Below are positions 42,208 to 54,710 of a stretch of DNA of 64,000 nucleotides, one piece after another. The stretch lies in NCBI GenBank assembly GCA_033439765.1, contig JAULSN010000001.1:8370001-8434000 (forward strand), read 5' to 3'. Source of the stretch: Lasiosphaeria ovina (Eukaryota > Ascomycota > Sordariomycetes > Sordariales > Lasiosphaeriaceae). The translations under genes and the position numbers were made by a program. The notes beneath the pieces are model-generated. The model had not been told where the DNA came from. It worked only from the letters and a program-made list of their open reading frames with translations, and ran no database searches. Position 1 is the first letter of the stretch, and the number at the start of each line of letters is the position of its first letter.

Positions 42208-44988
42208 ATGGCGTACTACGGCGCGGAGAAGGAAGAAGCGACGGAGCAGCCGCCTCGGGCAGACCGGAGCTCGTACGGCTCGGACCTCGAAAAGGAGGAA
42301 GTGCGGTCCAAGAGCAGCAGCAAGGAGGCCGGGGGGTCGAGCAGCGAGAGCGGCGCCGTGGGCTTCGAGCCCATCAACGCGGCGCCGCTGAGCCGGAAGC
42401 CGAGCTGGGAGACGACGGCGGGGAACAGCCTCAGCCGGGAGCGGTCAAACAACGGCTGGGGTGTTGACGACTTGGACGTTGACGGGCTCGACGAGGAGGA
42501 GGCTGGCGGTAATGCCCAGTCTTCGTCTGCAGCAGCAGCTGCTGCTACTTCTTCCAAGCCGGCGGCAGAGGGGGGGGCCGATCCGTTCGAGGTTGGGTGG
42601 GAAGGCGGCGACAACGACCCGGCGAACCCCCGCAGCATGCCGACGTGGCGCAAGTGGACGATAATAGGGGTGACCAGCTTTGGGTCGTTCTGCGTGACCA
42701 ACGCGTCGGCAATCTACACGGCATCGTACGGGCAGATGGACGCCGAGTTTGGCAGCTCGCGCATCGTGGCCACGCTGGGCCTGAGCATGTTCGTCCTGGG
42801 CATCGCCCTGGGTCCCTTCTGGAGCCCCCTAGCCGAGTTCTACGGCCGCCGGCCCATATACCTCTGCTCGTTCGCCTCCTTCATGCTCTTCATTATCGGC
42901 TCGGCCGTTGCCCAGAACATTCAGACTATGATAACGGTTCGATTCTTTCAGGGCCTCTCTGGGAGTGCCTTCCTCTCCGTATCGGGCGGGACCGTGGGCG
43001 ACCTCTTCACCCGGGACACGATGCTGGCTCCCATGACTATTTTCGCGTTAGCACCCTTCATTGGCCCGTCGCTGGGACCGCTGTTTGGCGGTCTCATCAA
43101 TACGTACACTAGCTGGAGGTGGACTCACTACGTGCTGCTCATCTGGAGCTTTACGCTGCTGGTGTGCATTGCCCTCTTCGTCCCAGAGACTTACCGTAAG
43201 TTGCTCTTTCTCGTTTCTCATTTCTTTTCTCTCTGTGTTCTCTTCCCCACCCTCCCCCCCCCCCCCCCCCCCCTTTTTTTTTTCCACGACGAAATCCGGT
43301 TGTTAAGGGGTGGTGGCTGACTTTCACACGCCGGTCGTGGCACCATACAGATCCTGTCTTGCTTCAGCGAAAGGCGGAAAAGCTGCGCAAGGAGACGGGG
43401 GACAATAGGTGGCGGGCGCCTATCGAGAAGACAACGCGGTCCATGACGAAAACCCTGGGATACGCATTACTGCGACCGTTCCAGATTCTCATAATGGAGC
43501 CCATGTGCCTCATCCTCGATGTGTATTCTGCTGTCTTGCTCGGCATGCTCTACCTTTTCTTCGGAGCCTTCCCCCTCGTCTTCACCAATAGCTACGGCTT
43601 TAACCTCTGGCAAGTGGGCTTGAGCTTCATGGGCCTGCTGGTTGCAATGATCCTGGCCGTGCTGAGCACCCCCATCTGGCGCAGGGTGCGCGAACTTCTG
43701 GTCGAGAAGCGACGAAAAGAAACTGGTGTGGCCAAGAGCGAGCCCGAGGATCAGCTCCCGCCCCTGATATTTGGCGCTCCGTTGATTACCGGGGGACTCT
43801 TCTGGTTTGGGTTTACCACGTACCCGCATATACACTGGATCGTGCCCATTATCGGCTCCGGCTTTTTTGGCCTCGGGTAAGTGCTAGATCTTTCCCCAGC
43901 CTGTCCGTCTATGCATGATACGAGGGACGGGAGAGAGATTTCCGGGGGCCGATCGCTGTGGCGTCGACGTAGCTTTGATCTCGGCAGAGGTTGGAGCAGG
44001 TCGGCTCCACCATAGACACACACACACACACACTCCCTCTCTCTCTCCCTGGGCCTCCCCACTCCAAAATGTTACTGGTCGTGAGCCCCCACCGGTGGAC
44101 TCGGCAGAGGCACAGCAAAAAAAAAAAAAGAAAAGAAAAAAACGGGGAAAAAGGGGTCGTCCATGACTTGCTTTACTGCAACGGCGGCAGCCGTAAAGTG
44201 ACAGACAGGCACCCGCTGGCAGCTTTAGCAAGCGCCGGGACTCTCTCCCAGAATATTTCCTTTCCGTCATGACTTGGCCGGGCCCTTCGGAGCGCCGTCC
44301 TGGCCTAGTTCTCTGTAACCTCGCATCACCAGTTCTCCTCTGCAGGGGTTATGCCAGCTTGCCTTTTACGTACTGACTTGGGGTCTCGCCAGTACCATGC
44401 TCGCCTTCTCAGCGATATTTACCTTTCTGGTGAGTGCGACACCCCAGAGTTCTTTCCCAGTATGGGGCGCGTCTCAGGGCGCACATAGACAGGATGCAAC
44501 CCAAGCCCCTCCCCCCCCCCCCAGACTGGAGCAATTGTATTGGACAAAATGCGAGGTCAGGATGCTGATACGAGTGGATGGCGGTTGCGTAGGTCGACGC
44601 GTACCCGCGATACGCAGCGAGTGCCCTAGCCGGGAATGCTCTTGTGCGTTGTTCATTTGCAGGTATGTGGGTTGTTCTTGTTGTGCCTCGGTGGCACTGA
44701 TGTCCGCCGTCTCCTCAGCTGGGTCTTCCCGTGACGTCTATGTCTCTGGCTCGGCCTGGCCTGGTCCGGAGTTCTGGGCTATATTCTGACGCTGGCGCTG
44801 ATACTGACGCCCACCTCCGTATAGCCGCCTTTCCACTGTTTGGAATCCAGATGTATGAGAAGCTTGGGTACCAGTGGGCTACCGGGCTGTTAGCCTTTAT
44901 CACACTCGCCCTGATGCCGTTCCCCTACATCTTCTTCCGCTACGGGAAGAGTATACGGGCCAGGAGCAGGTTTGCGACAACCTCATAG
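42208..44988 (+). CDS. MFS multidrug-type transporter (DHA1-like)
   Basis: Five exons fit: 42,208-43,195; 43,351-43,876; 44,393-44,429; 44,593-44,662; 44,825-44,988 (594 residues), all phases compatible. The cytoplasmic N-terminus (about 145 residues) is acidic and Ser-rich. The first half has six membrane segments with the DHA1 motif SPLAEFYGRRPIYLCSF between TM2 and TM3, and ALAPFIGPSLGPLFGG in TM5. The second half has PFQILIMEPMCLILDVYSAV, GMLYLFFGAFPLVF, AGALITGGLFWFGF-like and MPFPYIFFRYGKSI. Members export drugs or take up small molecules by proton exchange. Introns are 155, 516, 163 and 162 nt, far longer than elsewhere in the window, and hold poly-C, poly-T, CA and poly-A tracts. The third exon start (TACCATGC after GCCAG) was chosen because the nearer acceptor breaks the frame. 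Confidence 0.82.
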
Positions 44989-47900
44989 CGGGAGTTGGGG
45001 GGTTGAGACGTGGAGAGAAAAGGGAGCTTCCGTCCCGTCTGAGACAGGCGCTTCAAGCCATTAAGCTAAAGAAGGGACAACGGCATCTACAGCATGCTAC
45101 AGCGACGAAATTGCTTCCGACGACTGTGCTACATGTGAATTTGCATGCGGCGAACCCCAAGCCAGCTGGCCCCCAAGGAAGGCTGCAAGGAGGGGCTGGC
45201 GTGGAGAAAGAAAGCAGCCGAAGGAAAAAAAGAAAGAAAGAAAGTACACGTCGTCGTCTCGTTGACGTCTGATTTCTTCCTCGTCCTCGCGCTGATTCTC
45301 GCCCTCGCCCTCGCCTTCGCCTTTTGGGGCTGTTCGGGAGGAAGGGAAACTTGAAACAGTCAATAAGGGGAATGTGGATGGCACTACGTCGACTTCGTTA
45401 CCTGGCTTGTGGTGGAGCGGGGAGTATATGTTGTGCATCTGCTCAGGAGAAGGGGCGCTGCCACTAGCTTGGCAAGTTGGCAAGCCACTCGGCTTGCCTA
45501 CACAAAGCCCAGCTCGAGTCACGACGAGATGCACTCCACCTCTTTAGGATGGGGACCAGAGCCGGAGATCTATGGTTGCATTAATGCCCAAGTAAACATG
45601 CTGGCCATGCCCCCCCGAGCGAAATGGATGAGATGGCTCCCGCTTGAGGACACGCACGACAAGGATGAGAGACGGGGGCAAGCTGAGATCTGGGCTCGAT
45701 CTAGAATTGCAACATCGCTTGGGAGATGTGGCCGACTCCGGACATTTTAATCCTATCTTGTTCGTTCTGCCACACTGCACTGGCTAACGGTCCAAACGGC
45801 TAGCTAAGGTGAAGCAGGGCAAACCGTGACATGGGTAGAGAATGGGGAGGGGGGGGCAGTCTGGCGAGTGGAGGGGGGTGGGGGTGGAGGAATGGTCGTG
45901 ATGTTTCCTGTCTGAGGCGCTGCGCCTTGTCGGGCCTCGTCTTCCAGGCCGTCCTGGCTGGCGGTCAACGTTTCCATGGGCATGTCAGCCTGCCATGATT
46001 GGCGTAGCGGGCCGCGGTGCTGAGCTGCACGTCTCAAGCTCTTGGCAGTGAGTGCTGGGCAAGCTGGAGGAACTTTGGCCTGGAGAGCTCGGAGAGCTTC
46101 GTACCTTTCCACATACATACAAACATACATGCAGACCCCTGTGGTGCTAGCGCTGCGTGCAGGACGCAGACTAGCTGGACAACCTCATAGGTTGGGTAGC
46201 TGTATGTCTTGTATGTGCATACTTGCCTGCAACACAATAGGGAGACACTGTGGGTAAGAGTTGAGTTGTATCCAAGATCCAGAGTACATACAATCCAGCC
46301 CCGGCTTGTTTGCGTGGCGGTTGGTTGTGGCGATAGGGACCATAGCCGAAATTAATATTAAGAAGCAGTATCCAGCAATATTTCATTGACAGCTTGTTAT
46401 TTTAAGAACATGTGTCGTCGCTTAATGGAGATCGAAATTCTGTAACGGCCACGGCAAAGAAAAATCGAGTATTGCTTCTGCGGAATGCGTTGTATGTGTG
46501 TACAAGTATCCGCACGTGCAATAAACACACAAAATACATACACGTACGTACCTAGGCTGGCGACAAGGACATGATATCTACAGATCTGTCCAAGGATTTA
46601 GCACGCTCGAGACAGACATGTCTGGGATGAGAACAAAGGACGTTTGTGTCTCGCAGGTTGGCCTGCCGCGGGAGCCGCTAAACATAGGGCGAAGGCGGTG
46701 ACGGGGCGAAGGCACAGGAAGCGTGCGTGCTCCGTGGTCCGTACTCCGATCTGAGGTGGTCACTGGTCAAGTTAATAATTTGGCGTCAATCCCCCGTGGT
46801 GTGTGTGTTGACGGATCGGGCTTTCGCCATTAGGAAAGTCGTTTTCTTTTAGCGCGTTTCGAGTTTCGAGGAGGGTGGGCAGCCTCTTGGGGGTGGACTA
46901 GCTCGACAGGCCATGCGTAGTGGAGATGAGAGTGTGGACCGTGGATGTCCAAGAATCGATGGTGTCTGGTCCGATCGAAGCTGATCTCCGAGCGCCACAT
47001 GGGCCTGCCCGTCAATCGCGAGGCGGTTTTCTTTTTACACTTTGTTTTTTTTTCTTCCTTTCGGCCATCAGACTCTATTGATCCTCCCTCCGCCCTACCA
47101 AGATTGATGACGTTTCGTTTGATAGCATCCAAGCGTCAGTAAGGCGCGGCCTTCTATTTGCTTCTGCGGCAGAGACACGCGAGGTTCTTCTGTGCCTTCG
47201 GCTAATAAATGATTTTTTTACTCGGGAGTCGGGACCTGCCTGCCCTGTGACCACATTAGTTTCTGGTTCGTTGTACAAATTGGACCGCGGCGGTTCGGTT
47301 GCGGACCGGGTGCAGCGGCTTCAATTTGCGGACAGACTCTTGTGTGCACCAAGCCAGCATTGTGTAGAATCACCAGCACCGAGGCATGTATCCATACGTG
47401 TGAAGCTGCTCAACCTGGGCAAGGTGGTGCGACGGCGCTGCAGTGTGTGTGCATGGGTTGGATGGAAGCTCTGTCGGGTATGTACCGTTCTGGGGTCCCG
47501 GATACTTGGCGGCGCGAGGGGCTCTGCGCCCAGCTTGGGACCAAGGGGGGGTACCCAGAACCTAGACCCGAGCCGCATGCTGGAATCGGCAAAAAAGACT
47601 GGCAGTCCCGTCAATGGGGATCTTGAAAATCTGTGTGTTTGTGTCGCCCGCGCAGCTAATAAGGTAGGAGGAAAAAAACCCCGCAGCTGGCGGGGAGGGT
47701 ACTCCACTCCACTTGCATCCTGCCCGAGGTCCCTCCTTCCAGGTAAACTCAGTGCCCCTGCCAATCCATCTATTCAATCGCAACGCCCGCCAATCCGACC
47801 CCGAATTGCACCTACCTGCCCACATGCTGCTGCTGCTGCTGCCACGGCAAGAGCCACTCGAGAGCCACTGCCACTGAGGTGCACCGGTGCCTCTGTCTCA

Positions 47901-49601
47901 GCCTGCTGCTGCCCCGAGCGCTGAGGTGTCTCTGCCTCTGCCTTGGCACTGGTGCGGTCCTGCCCCATCCACCCCCCATCTCACGCCGACCAAGTCAAAC
48001 AAGCCCGCCGACAGGAAAGGAACCGAAGGGCACGAGAGGCCACACCGAGTAGCCAGCTTGGGGTCTTGGGATTGGAGAGGGGGACTTGACGCCAACACAC
48101 CGTGTCTCAGTAGACCACCTTCTCCAGTCTGGTGCGGTACTGTACGGTACGGTACAGCACAGTACGGCGCTGTGCTGTGCTGTCACCCACTAGGATACCT
48201 TGGATACCTACTCAGTACTCACAGGCGTGCCTCCTCATGTTCGGGATCCGCAGTAGCCCTCAGCCTAAGACGCTCGACCCCCGCCTCTCCCGCCCCTCCC
48301 GCCTCGGCCTCGGCCTCAACGACGGCTCCCCAACCCCCCGTCACCTGCATTGGGACTCGATAGCGTCGGCGGCGGCGACGGCGTCCAGCGCCACACGTTT
48401 TGGACGGCCAGCGCGGGCCGACCAAGACCCTTGCGAGCCCTACACGCACCTACCAATACCTTATTTGCAAGAGGGCTGCTGGGTACAGAGGCGACAGAGG
48501 GACTAAGAACCTGGAGGGTACTGTCCGTACATACGGAGTACATACATACCTTAGTGTACCTACCTTGCAACCTACCTAGGGAGGGACAGCGACGATAGGA
48601 GCCACACGCCGGCCACGGCGGGCAAGCTACCACGCGTCGCGACCCTTTTGGAACCGGTCCCAGATCCGTGCCGACACGCTCAACCCGGTTTACCTAGCAA
48701 GGGAACTTGGCTGCGAAAGGAGGCGCCAAGTCCCCGCTGGCATCAAGTAACGGCTACTTGCAGCTGGGCTGCTGGATGCCCTCCTATCACCTCCGTCATA
48801 CCCCCTCCTTTCGAGCCTGCCCAGGCCGCACCTCTCCCCAGGAAAAAAGAACTGCTTCGAGGAGCTGTCTCCGGAACTCGCAGACAAACATACAGAACAA
48901 GAGAGAGACGGCAGAGAGAGGTGCTTTATCCGCTCCCGCATGACCCCTCTTGCGCTCTGGAACACCCCCCCGCCGTCGGCCACCAGCTCTTGTTGCTCCG
49001 GCCAGTGCGCCCGCGTGTCGCACAGGGACGCCTCTGCCCCCCGGGTCCGAGCCCATTGGCGGGCCTGCCAGAGAGACCGCTGAAATACGAGACATCGCGT
49101 CGTCGTGTATCCGGCCTCGTCAGCTGGGGCGCCTAGTTGGCTGTCGAGGATCAACACACCCCATCGTGAATTACGGAAGCCCACAGTCCCTGAGCCACCC
49201 ATACCCACTTCTGGCCTCGCGCGCCTCTACCTGCCGCCGCTCCGTTGCCGCTCACCGCGCTTTAATTAGAGACTTCTAAGGTTTGCCACACTTTCAGCAC
49301 ATACCACTCCGCGCGCCCAACACAGCGCAGCACATTGACAAGACCCTGACCTGGTAACAGGAGCGCCGCGCCGCGCCAATCTCTCCTTGGGTGGTCTCAC
49401 TGCTGCTTGCCTGTAGGGTTCCCTGCAGGAGGAGGCCGAGGAAGACGAGGCTTTGACCATCGCCTCTTCTGACCCCCAACCGAACAGAGGAGAGACGCCT
49501 ACCTACCTGCCGGCTGCTACTGCGCAAGAGCTGGGGTGTGGGCGGGCCCGTACCACCGTGACATTCTACTCCAACCTGGTCTTGTATAAATCTCAGTCAT
49601 A
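44989..49601. other. 4.6-kb gene-free upstream region
   Basis: No gene is supported on either strand; the many short frames lack motifs and overlap each other. The region has poly-G/poly-C tracts, repeated CATAC/TACCT words, and a cluster of nested GTAC/TACGG palindromic words at 48,132-48,180. It is probably the long promoter and 5' UTR of the acuK-like gene, as large upstream regions are common for regulators, plus the 3' region of the MFS gene. A TATA-like TTGTATAAAT lies at 49,582-49,591. Confidence 0.45.
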
Positions 49602-51987
49602 ATGCCAGAAGACAGCACGGCCGCAGAGGCAGATGTCTCTGCTGCCATGTCCGACAGCGACAACGAGTACGACGATCCAGAGGCGCCCATTAAAGACGAG
49701 GACGACAGGATGGCTGATCAGAACACCTCCCCAGATGGCGTTGACCCAAACGGCGAGCCAAAGAAGAAGTATGACCCCAAGGATCCCAATCGTCCACGGA
49801 GGAAGAAGGCCCGGAGAGCTTGCTTTGCCTGCCAACGAGCTCATTTGACCTGTGGTAAGCTCTATTGTTGTCTCCTTCTGTCTCTCCCTGTTACTTTCCC
49901 TCTCTCCTCTGTCATCTTCCTCTCTCCGTCTCCCCTTATTCTCAACAACACCGTATTTCCCTCTATCTGGCTATGCTTGAAAATGGGCACAACATATTAC
50001 TTCCAAACTCTCGTCGCCGCAGTTGACGTGTTGACCTCACATCCCACACACCCTCTTTGACGAGACCAATGACCTTGTTTGGCTAATGATTGTGCTCTAG
50101 GGGATGAGAGGCCATGCCAGCGGTGTATCAAGCGCGGGCTTGCTGAAGCCTGCCAAGATGGCGTTCGCAAGAAGGCCAAGTATCTTCATGACGCACCGGC
50201 TGAGGCATTGAGACCTGTGCTCGGGCCAAGTTATAATCCTACCCCGGTAACAACTAGGTCGAATGGCAACCGACATACGTCAAACTCGGGCTCAGAAGCC
50301 TCATCTACTGTCGGCACCTTCTTCTCGCAGTCAAACGCCTCCTCGTTTCCAGTGTACTCGACCTCGCAAGCGCCCATGACCACCTTACCAGAAAGCATGG
50401 CGTTTGGGAGCCAGCAGTCTCCCGTGTCCCCATCATTTCCCACACCGGGAAATCCCCAGATTGGCGGCATGTCTGTCCCCCAAGTCTCTAGTCCAATGCC
50501 AAACTTCACCGCGGCGCTCTTCGACCCGAGCAACCCTGCTTTGTTTAACTTCAACTTGGAAGGACTTAACTTTGGCAGCCAATACGGGGCCATGGAGTTT
50601 GGCATGCTCGGGCATATGTCTTCGGGCGCTGCTGAGACACCTCCCCGCGATCCTTCTTTGGCGCAACAGGGTGGGGATGTCAACTTTGGCTCAGCCGGCG
50701 TCTTTGGAAACGGCATGAACCAGTTTGACAAGGTTTATGAAGGCGGCATGATTGGTGACTTTCTTGGTCTAGATACAAGTGCAAACGGCCTGTACTCGCA
50801 AGGCAATCTGCAACACGGTCTTCCACATGCCTACGCCATTGCGGCGGGACCAACCAGTCTCCAGAGCCCTAGCACCGAGAACAACAGCCCGCAGCCGACA
50901 AATTTTGGCTTCGAAAGCTCGCCCACAATGCCTAACTACTCGCCGGCGCCTGGGAACGCCGCCCAGACGGTGACCCAGCAACGACCAAGGCCGAAGACGT
51001 CGGCGTCTTTGGCGAAGCTCGGGGCGCAGTCACTTTTGGGGAGGCGGCAACGCGACCCCTCATACATATACGAGATGGTCAAAGAACCGTTTCCATATGT
51101 GGGTAGTTTTCACAAACTCATCACCCTGCTCCAGAACCGGTTCTCGGCCGGCTCGACGCTGCGTATCGCAAAGGCGCTGTCGAGCGTGCGGTTAGCCTTC
51201 ATGTCATGTACACGGACACTGAACCGTCAAGACTTAGTCTTCATGGAGAAGACGTTCCAGCGAGCCCTTTTTGAGTACGAGGAGTTCATGCACCAAACAC
51301 CAGGGCCCACCATTGCCTGCCGACGGAGTGGCGAGGTGGTAGGTGTGAACAAGGAGTTCACGGCGCTCTCGGGCTGGACCAAGGACGTGCTGTTGGGGAA
51401 GGAGCCTAACCTCAACGTGAACCTAGGAACCATCAACAGCTCCTCTAGTTCTTCAACAGCTCGAGGGAAAGCGGGTCTGACAACACCTCTCCTGAAGAGC
51501 ATGAACGAGGAAACCGCTGCCAAGACAGCCGAGGGGCAGTTACAGCCCGTGTTTATCGCCGAGATTATGGACGAAGAGAGCGTTATCGGCTTCTTCGAGG
51601 ACTTTGCTCAGCTGGCTTTCAACGACAGCCGTGGCAGAGTCATGAGGAAGTGTCGGCTCCTCAAATACCGACCTCCGGGTACCACGGAAGGCGGGGTGCA
51701 AGAAGAAAGCCCACCCAAGGATTCTCGGAACACTAGCAGTATTCTGAGCAACCGCGTGGCCAAAATTGACGGCGAGCACGGCATCTCGAAGCTCGAAAGG
51801 GACGGCAAACTTGAGTGCTGCTACACGTGGTCGATCAAGAGGGACACATTCGACATCCCCATGTTGATTGTGATGAATGTATGTTTTCTTTTTCTTTGTA
51901 TGTACTGGATGACGGACTTTGAGGCTGACGCATTCTCGGCAGTTCCTTCCGTGTTTTTATTTGAACCACAACCAGCTTGCGGTCTAG
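49602..51987 (+). CDS. acuK: Zn(II)2Cys6 activator of gluconeogenesis, AcuK/Ert1 family
   Basis: Three exons, 49,602-49,854; 50,101-51,878; 51,943-51,987, give 691 residues. The first intron (246 nt) splits the zinc cluster between Cys84 and Gly85. The six ligands are Cys74, Cys77, Cys84, Cys90, Cys93 and Cys102 in [17 protein letters not shown] / [18 protein letters not shown], followed by the basic [14 protein letters not shown] typical of this family. The middle is Ser/Pro/Gln/Asn-rich activation sequence. A PAS domain ([33 protein letters not shown]) lies near residues 430-470, and the end is [15 protein letters not shown]. In Aspergillus AcuK, with AcuM, activates gluconeogenic and acetate-use genes such as PEP carboxykinase. 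AcuM is a close paralogue, so the exact orthologue needs a tree. Confidence 0.9.
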
Positions 51988-52249
51988 CTGCTCTTATTGG
52001 GGTTTCGGGGTAGGGAAAATTTATGGTCGAGATATCCAAATTCGTTGGCAGTTTCTTTCATGGTGTTGGATGGTAAGCACATGGCATCGGAGTCAGTACT
52101 TTTATTCATATATACCTTTTTTGTCCTTTGGCCTGTGATGCCTATATGGGCTTGATCTCTTTGCCCGTTGTCTCTCTATTCTACTGAGGCGTTCCTATTC
52201 CATTCCCATTCCAAAACGCGCTAAACGGTTGGCACATGTTAAATGCATA

Positions 52250-52969
52250 TCATGCAGCCCCATCCCCCCCGCTCGCTGGGGCTGTTGTCTCCTCTGCTTT
52301 CTCGCTCCACGGCCGCAGCAACCACGCCCCGTCCAGAATGCCCCCCTCCTGCCTGTCTCTAGATGGATCGGCACTACTACTGCTGCTGCTGCTACCATTA
52401 GAAAGCTCCCGAGGCGTCCACGCCGGCCGCGCCAGGCTGGCCCGCGCCACCTCGCAGTCAAAGTTGATGTCGGCGATCAGCGCCTCGAGCCCCGCGTAGT
52501 CCTTCTCCTCGCGGATGAAGCCGGCGATGAGCAGGCGCATGGGCGCGCCGTAGAAGTCGGCCGCGAAGCTGTGGAGCACGTGCACCTCGGCGCTGCGCAC
52601 CGTGTTGCGGTAGAAGGGGTTGTAACCGATGGACATGACCATGGGGTAGACGGTGAAGCCGTTGTTGGTGGTGGTGGATGGTGTCGTCGTGGCGGTTTTT
52701 GGGGAGGAGGCAGGCAGCTGCAGCGATGCCCAGCCAAAGTACACGCCCGACTTGAAGTCGGAGATCCACGGCGTCGCCGACGCGTCGACGGGGAGGTTCG
52801 CCGTCGGGATCCCGAGCTCTTTGGACCCGCGCCCGAAGCCGCTGATGACGCGCCCTTCCATGCGCAGTGGGAACGGCGGCTCCGGCCCGCTCGCCGGGCC
52901 GATAATCGACGGCCGGCCCGGGGTCGGAGGGGCGGCGGCTGCGGCTATGACGGATGCGGGGGTCGCCAT
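52250..52969 (-). CDS. FMN1: Riboflavin kinase
   Basis: A single exon of 239 residues from ATG 52,969. The enzyme makes FMN from riboflavin and ATP. Visible family motifs: RVISGFGRGSKELGIPTANL (the PTAN motif binds Mg-ATP), SGVYFGWASL, YPMVMSIGYNPFYRNTVRSA, EVHVLHSFAADFYGAPMRLL and GFIREEKDYAGLEALIADI, then DCEVARASLARP. The N-terminus is Ala/Pro-rich, and there is a Ser-rich insertion before the C-terminus (a TGC/CTG-type repeat at 52,378-52,396 codes for it). It is convergent with the acuK-like gene, about 260 bp apart. Confidence 0.93.
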   Translation of the reverse strand: MATPASVIAAAAAPPTPGRPSIIGPASGPEPPFPLRMEGRVISGFGRGSKELGIPTANLPVDASATPWISDFKSGVYFGWASLQLPASSPKTATTTPSTTTNNGFTVYPMVMSIGYNPFYRNTVRSAEVHVLHSFAADFYGAPMRLLIAGFIREEKDYAGLEALIADINFDCEVARASLARPAWTPRELSNGSSSSSSSADPSRDRQEGGILDGAWLLRPWSEKAEETTAPASGGDGAA

Positions 52970-53972
52970 GGTCTCGTGGGGTTTGTATTATTATTCTTTT
53001 CTTGGTTTTCTTTCTCTCCCTGTGTATACGTGACCTTGGACGCAGATAAAAAGAAAGGCTTTGGTTGTTCCCTTTTTTGGCTTTTCCGCACCGGAAGAAA
53101 ACGAGGCGAATTATGCTATCCTTCTAGATGTGTGGTGAGTAATAGCTCAGTGTAACTAGCACTGGGATCTCGCTCAAAACCGTGTGCTGGTGAATAAATG
53201 ATGAATCAGGTAGGACGGTAGCCAACGAATATCACAGACGGCGTGAGGGTGTGGCAGTTGGCTATTGAAGGCACCGACGGCGGGGTAGTTGGTTTGAGCG
53301 TAAACCTGGGGTCCAGGGGTCGCCGATAAGATAGCACAGACCAACGGTTATTATCCGTACAGTACTGATAACTCATGCGGTTCAAATTTCATCCTCCGCC
53401 GCAGGGACACAGCAACACGTCTTCGTACACCATAACGTGTCGTAGAGTGTTCGGCCGGGCTAGAGCCGGACCTGCCCGGTGGTTTGCCCGAACCACCATC
53501 TCCGTCCGATCTAGAGCAGCAGGCGGGCTGCACCGACGCAGCCAGTTGCTGCTGTCGCACAGAACCGGTACCGCTGAGTGCGGAACGATCTCTATTTTAC
53601 GGAGGATCAGGCCATTTAGGTGGAATTACGAGGGAGCAAGCTTCGAACCCTAGGTAATCAAAAAGTCAGAAACAGCAAACTATTCTCATGTATTCCAAAT
53701 AGCAGGATTGGACCACGTAAGTGTACCACGTCTTGAACGCGAGAAGTAAGCACTTAAATGCGAGGCTGAAGCCTGAGAATTAATTATATACCTACAAAAA
53801 GACGCCTGACTCTCCTTTGAGCAGGTTCCATCGCCGCCGTACTGCTACTGTAAGTGAAGTGTGTGCTCACCAAAGAATGAGCTCCCAAATAGCACCATAC
53901 GGGAACAAAACAATTACCCACCCTTCGGTTTCCCTCTGAAGATACAGCTGACCCCATCCTCCCCGTTTCTCT
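52970..53972. other. Intergenic, no gene seen
   Basis: The FMN1 promoter is CT-rich just upstream of 52,969 (53,005-53,025). No frames with motifs and no tRNA were found in the remaining part. Confidence 0.5.
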
Positions 53973-54710
53973 CTACTCCTTCCACTCGTTCCTTCCCAGC
54001 CTCACAATGTCGCGCTGCTCGACCACCCAGAACTTGGACGGCGCTTTGCCCTCAGCGGCGAGTTGTGCCGCATGTACAGCGGCGCGCGCGATGACAACAG
54101 CATCCTGGCCCACGGCATCCGCGGCGCCCTGACCAAAGACTTTGCCAAGGCCGTGCACGATCCCAGTCAAGAGACCGCCGCCCGTGTGCGGCTTCTCGCG
54201 GTCGCCCATGATGAGGCCTGGGCGCAGGATGATGGCAGTGTCGAACTCGGCAGCCTCGATGGCGTCCTCGACGCCGTTCTTCATGCGGCCGTACGGCGCC
54301 TGGATGAAGCCCCGCGTGCCGGCCGAGCTGATGAACACAAAGGTGCGCACAGACGGCAGCGCCTTGGCCGCCTTGGCCAGCTCTACGTTGAGGTCGTGGT
54401 CGATCTTCCACTGGTTCGCGATGCCGCCGGCCGCGGCCCTCGTCGTCCCCACGGCCGAGATGACGGTGGTCGGCGCGGGCGCGAGAGAGGACAGCTGCGA
54501 CGCCCACTGCGCCGTGTCTGCTTCGACCACGGCCTGGAGCTTGGCGCCCGTGTCCTTGGGCGCCCGCCGCGAGATGGTCTGCACCGTGCTGGCGAACGTC
54601 GGGTAGTTGCCCGCGAGGAGCGTCGACAGGATATTGGAGCCGACGAGGCCCGTGCTGCCGAACAGCGCGGTGACGCCGGTGGTGGTGGTGGTGGTGGTGG
54701 TGGCTGCCAT
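53973..54710 (-). CDS. FMP52: FMP52-like NAD(P)-binding protein of the mitochondrial outer membrane
   Basis: 245 residues from ATG 54,710; the frame is open upstream but the Rossmann fold starts just after MAATTTTTTTTGV. Motifs: TALFGSTGLVGSNILSTLL (dinucleotide-binding G-x-x-G-x-x-G), TTVISAVGTTRAAAGG, VRTFVFISSAGTRGF, YGRMKNGVEDAI (Y-x3-K of the SDR type) and AIILRPGLIMGDREKPH. Yeast Fmp52 is an outer-membrane protein of the TIP30/SDR type, of uncertain function. A (GGT)n run codes for the Thr stretch. Single exon, intact. Confidence 0.9.
   Translation of the reverse strand: MAATTTTTTTTGVTALFGSTGLVGSNILSTLLAGNYPTFASTVQTISRRAPKDTGAKLQAVVEADTAQWASQLSSLAPAPTTVISAVGTTRAAAGGIANQWKIDHDLNVELAKAAKALPSVRTFVFISSAGTRGFIQAPYGRMKNGVEDAIEAAEFDTAIILRPGLIMGDREKPHTGGGLLTGIVHGLGKVFGQGAADAVGQDAVVIARAAVHAAQLAAEGKAPSKFWVVEQRDIVRLGRNEWKE

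Noticed and set aside
47247..47924. 225-codon plus frame and overlapping minus frame in the acuK upstream region
   Set aside because: Mixed composition, no motif, overlaps an equally long opposite frame; consistent with non-coding GC-rich upstream DNA.
52229..53155. A 308-codon plus-strand frame over FMN1
   Set aside because: Antisense to riboflavin kinase; the Arg/Gly/Asp-rich text without motifs is a GC-rich shadow.
53350..53660. A tRNA suggested by TTCGAACCC near 53,640
   Set aside because: No A-box, no acceptor stem pairing and no terminator at the right distance on either strand.
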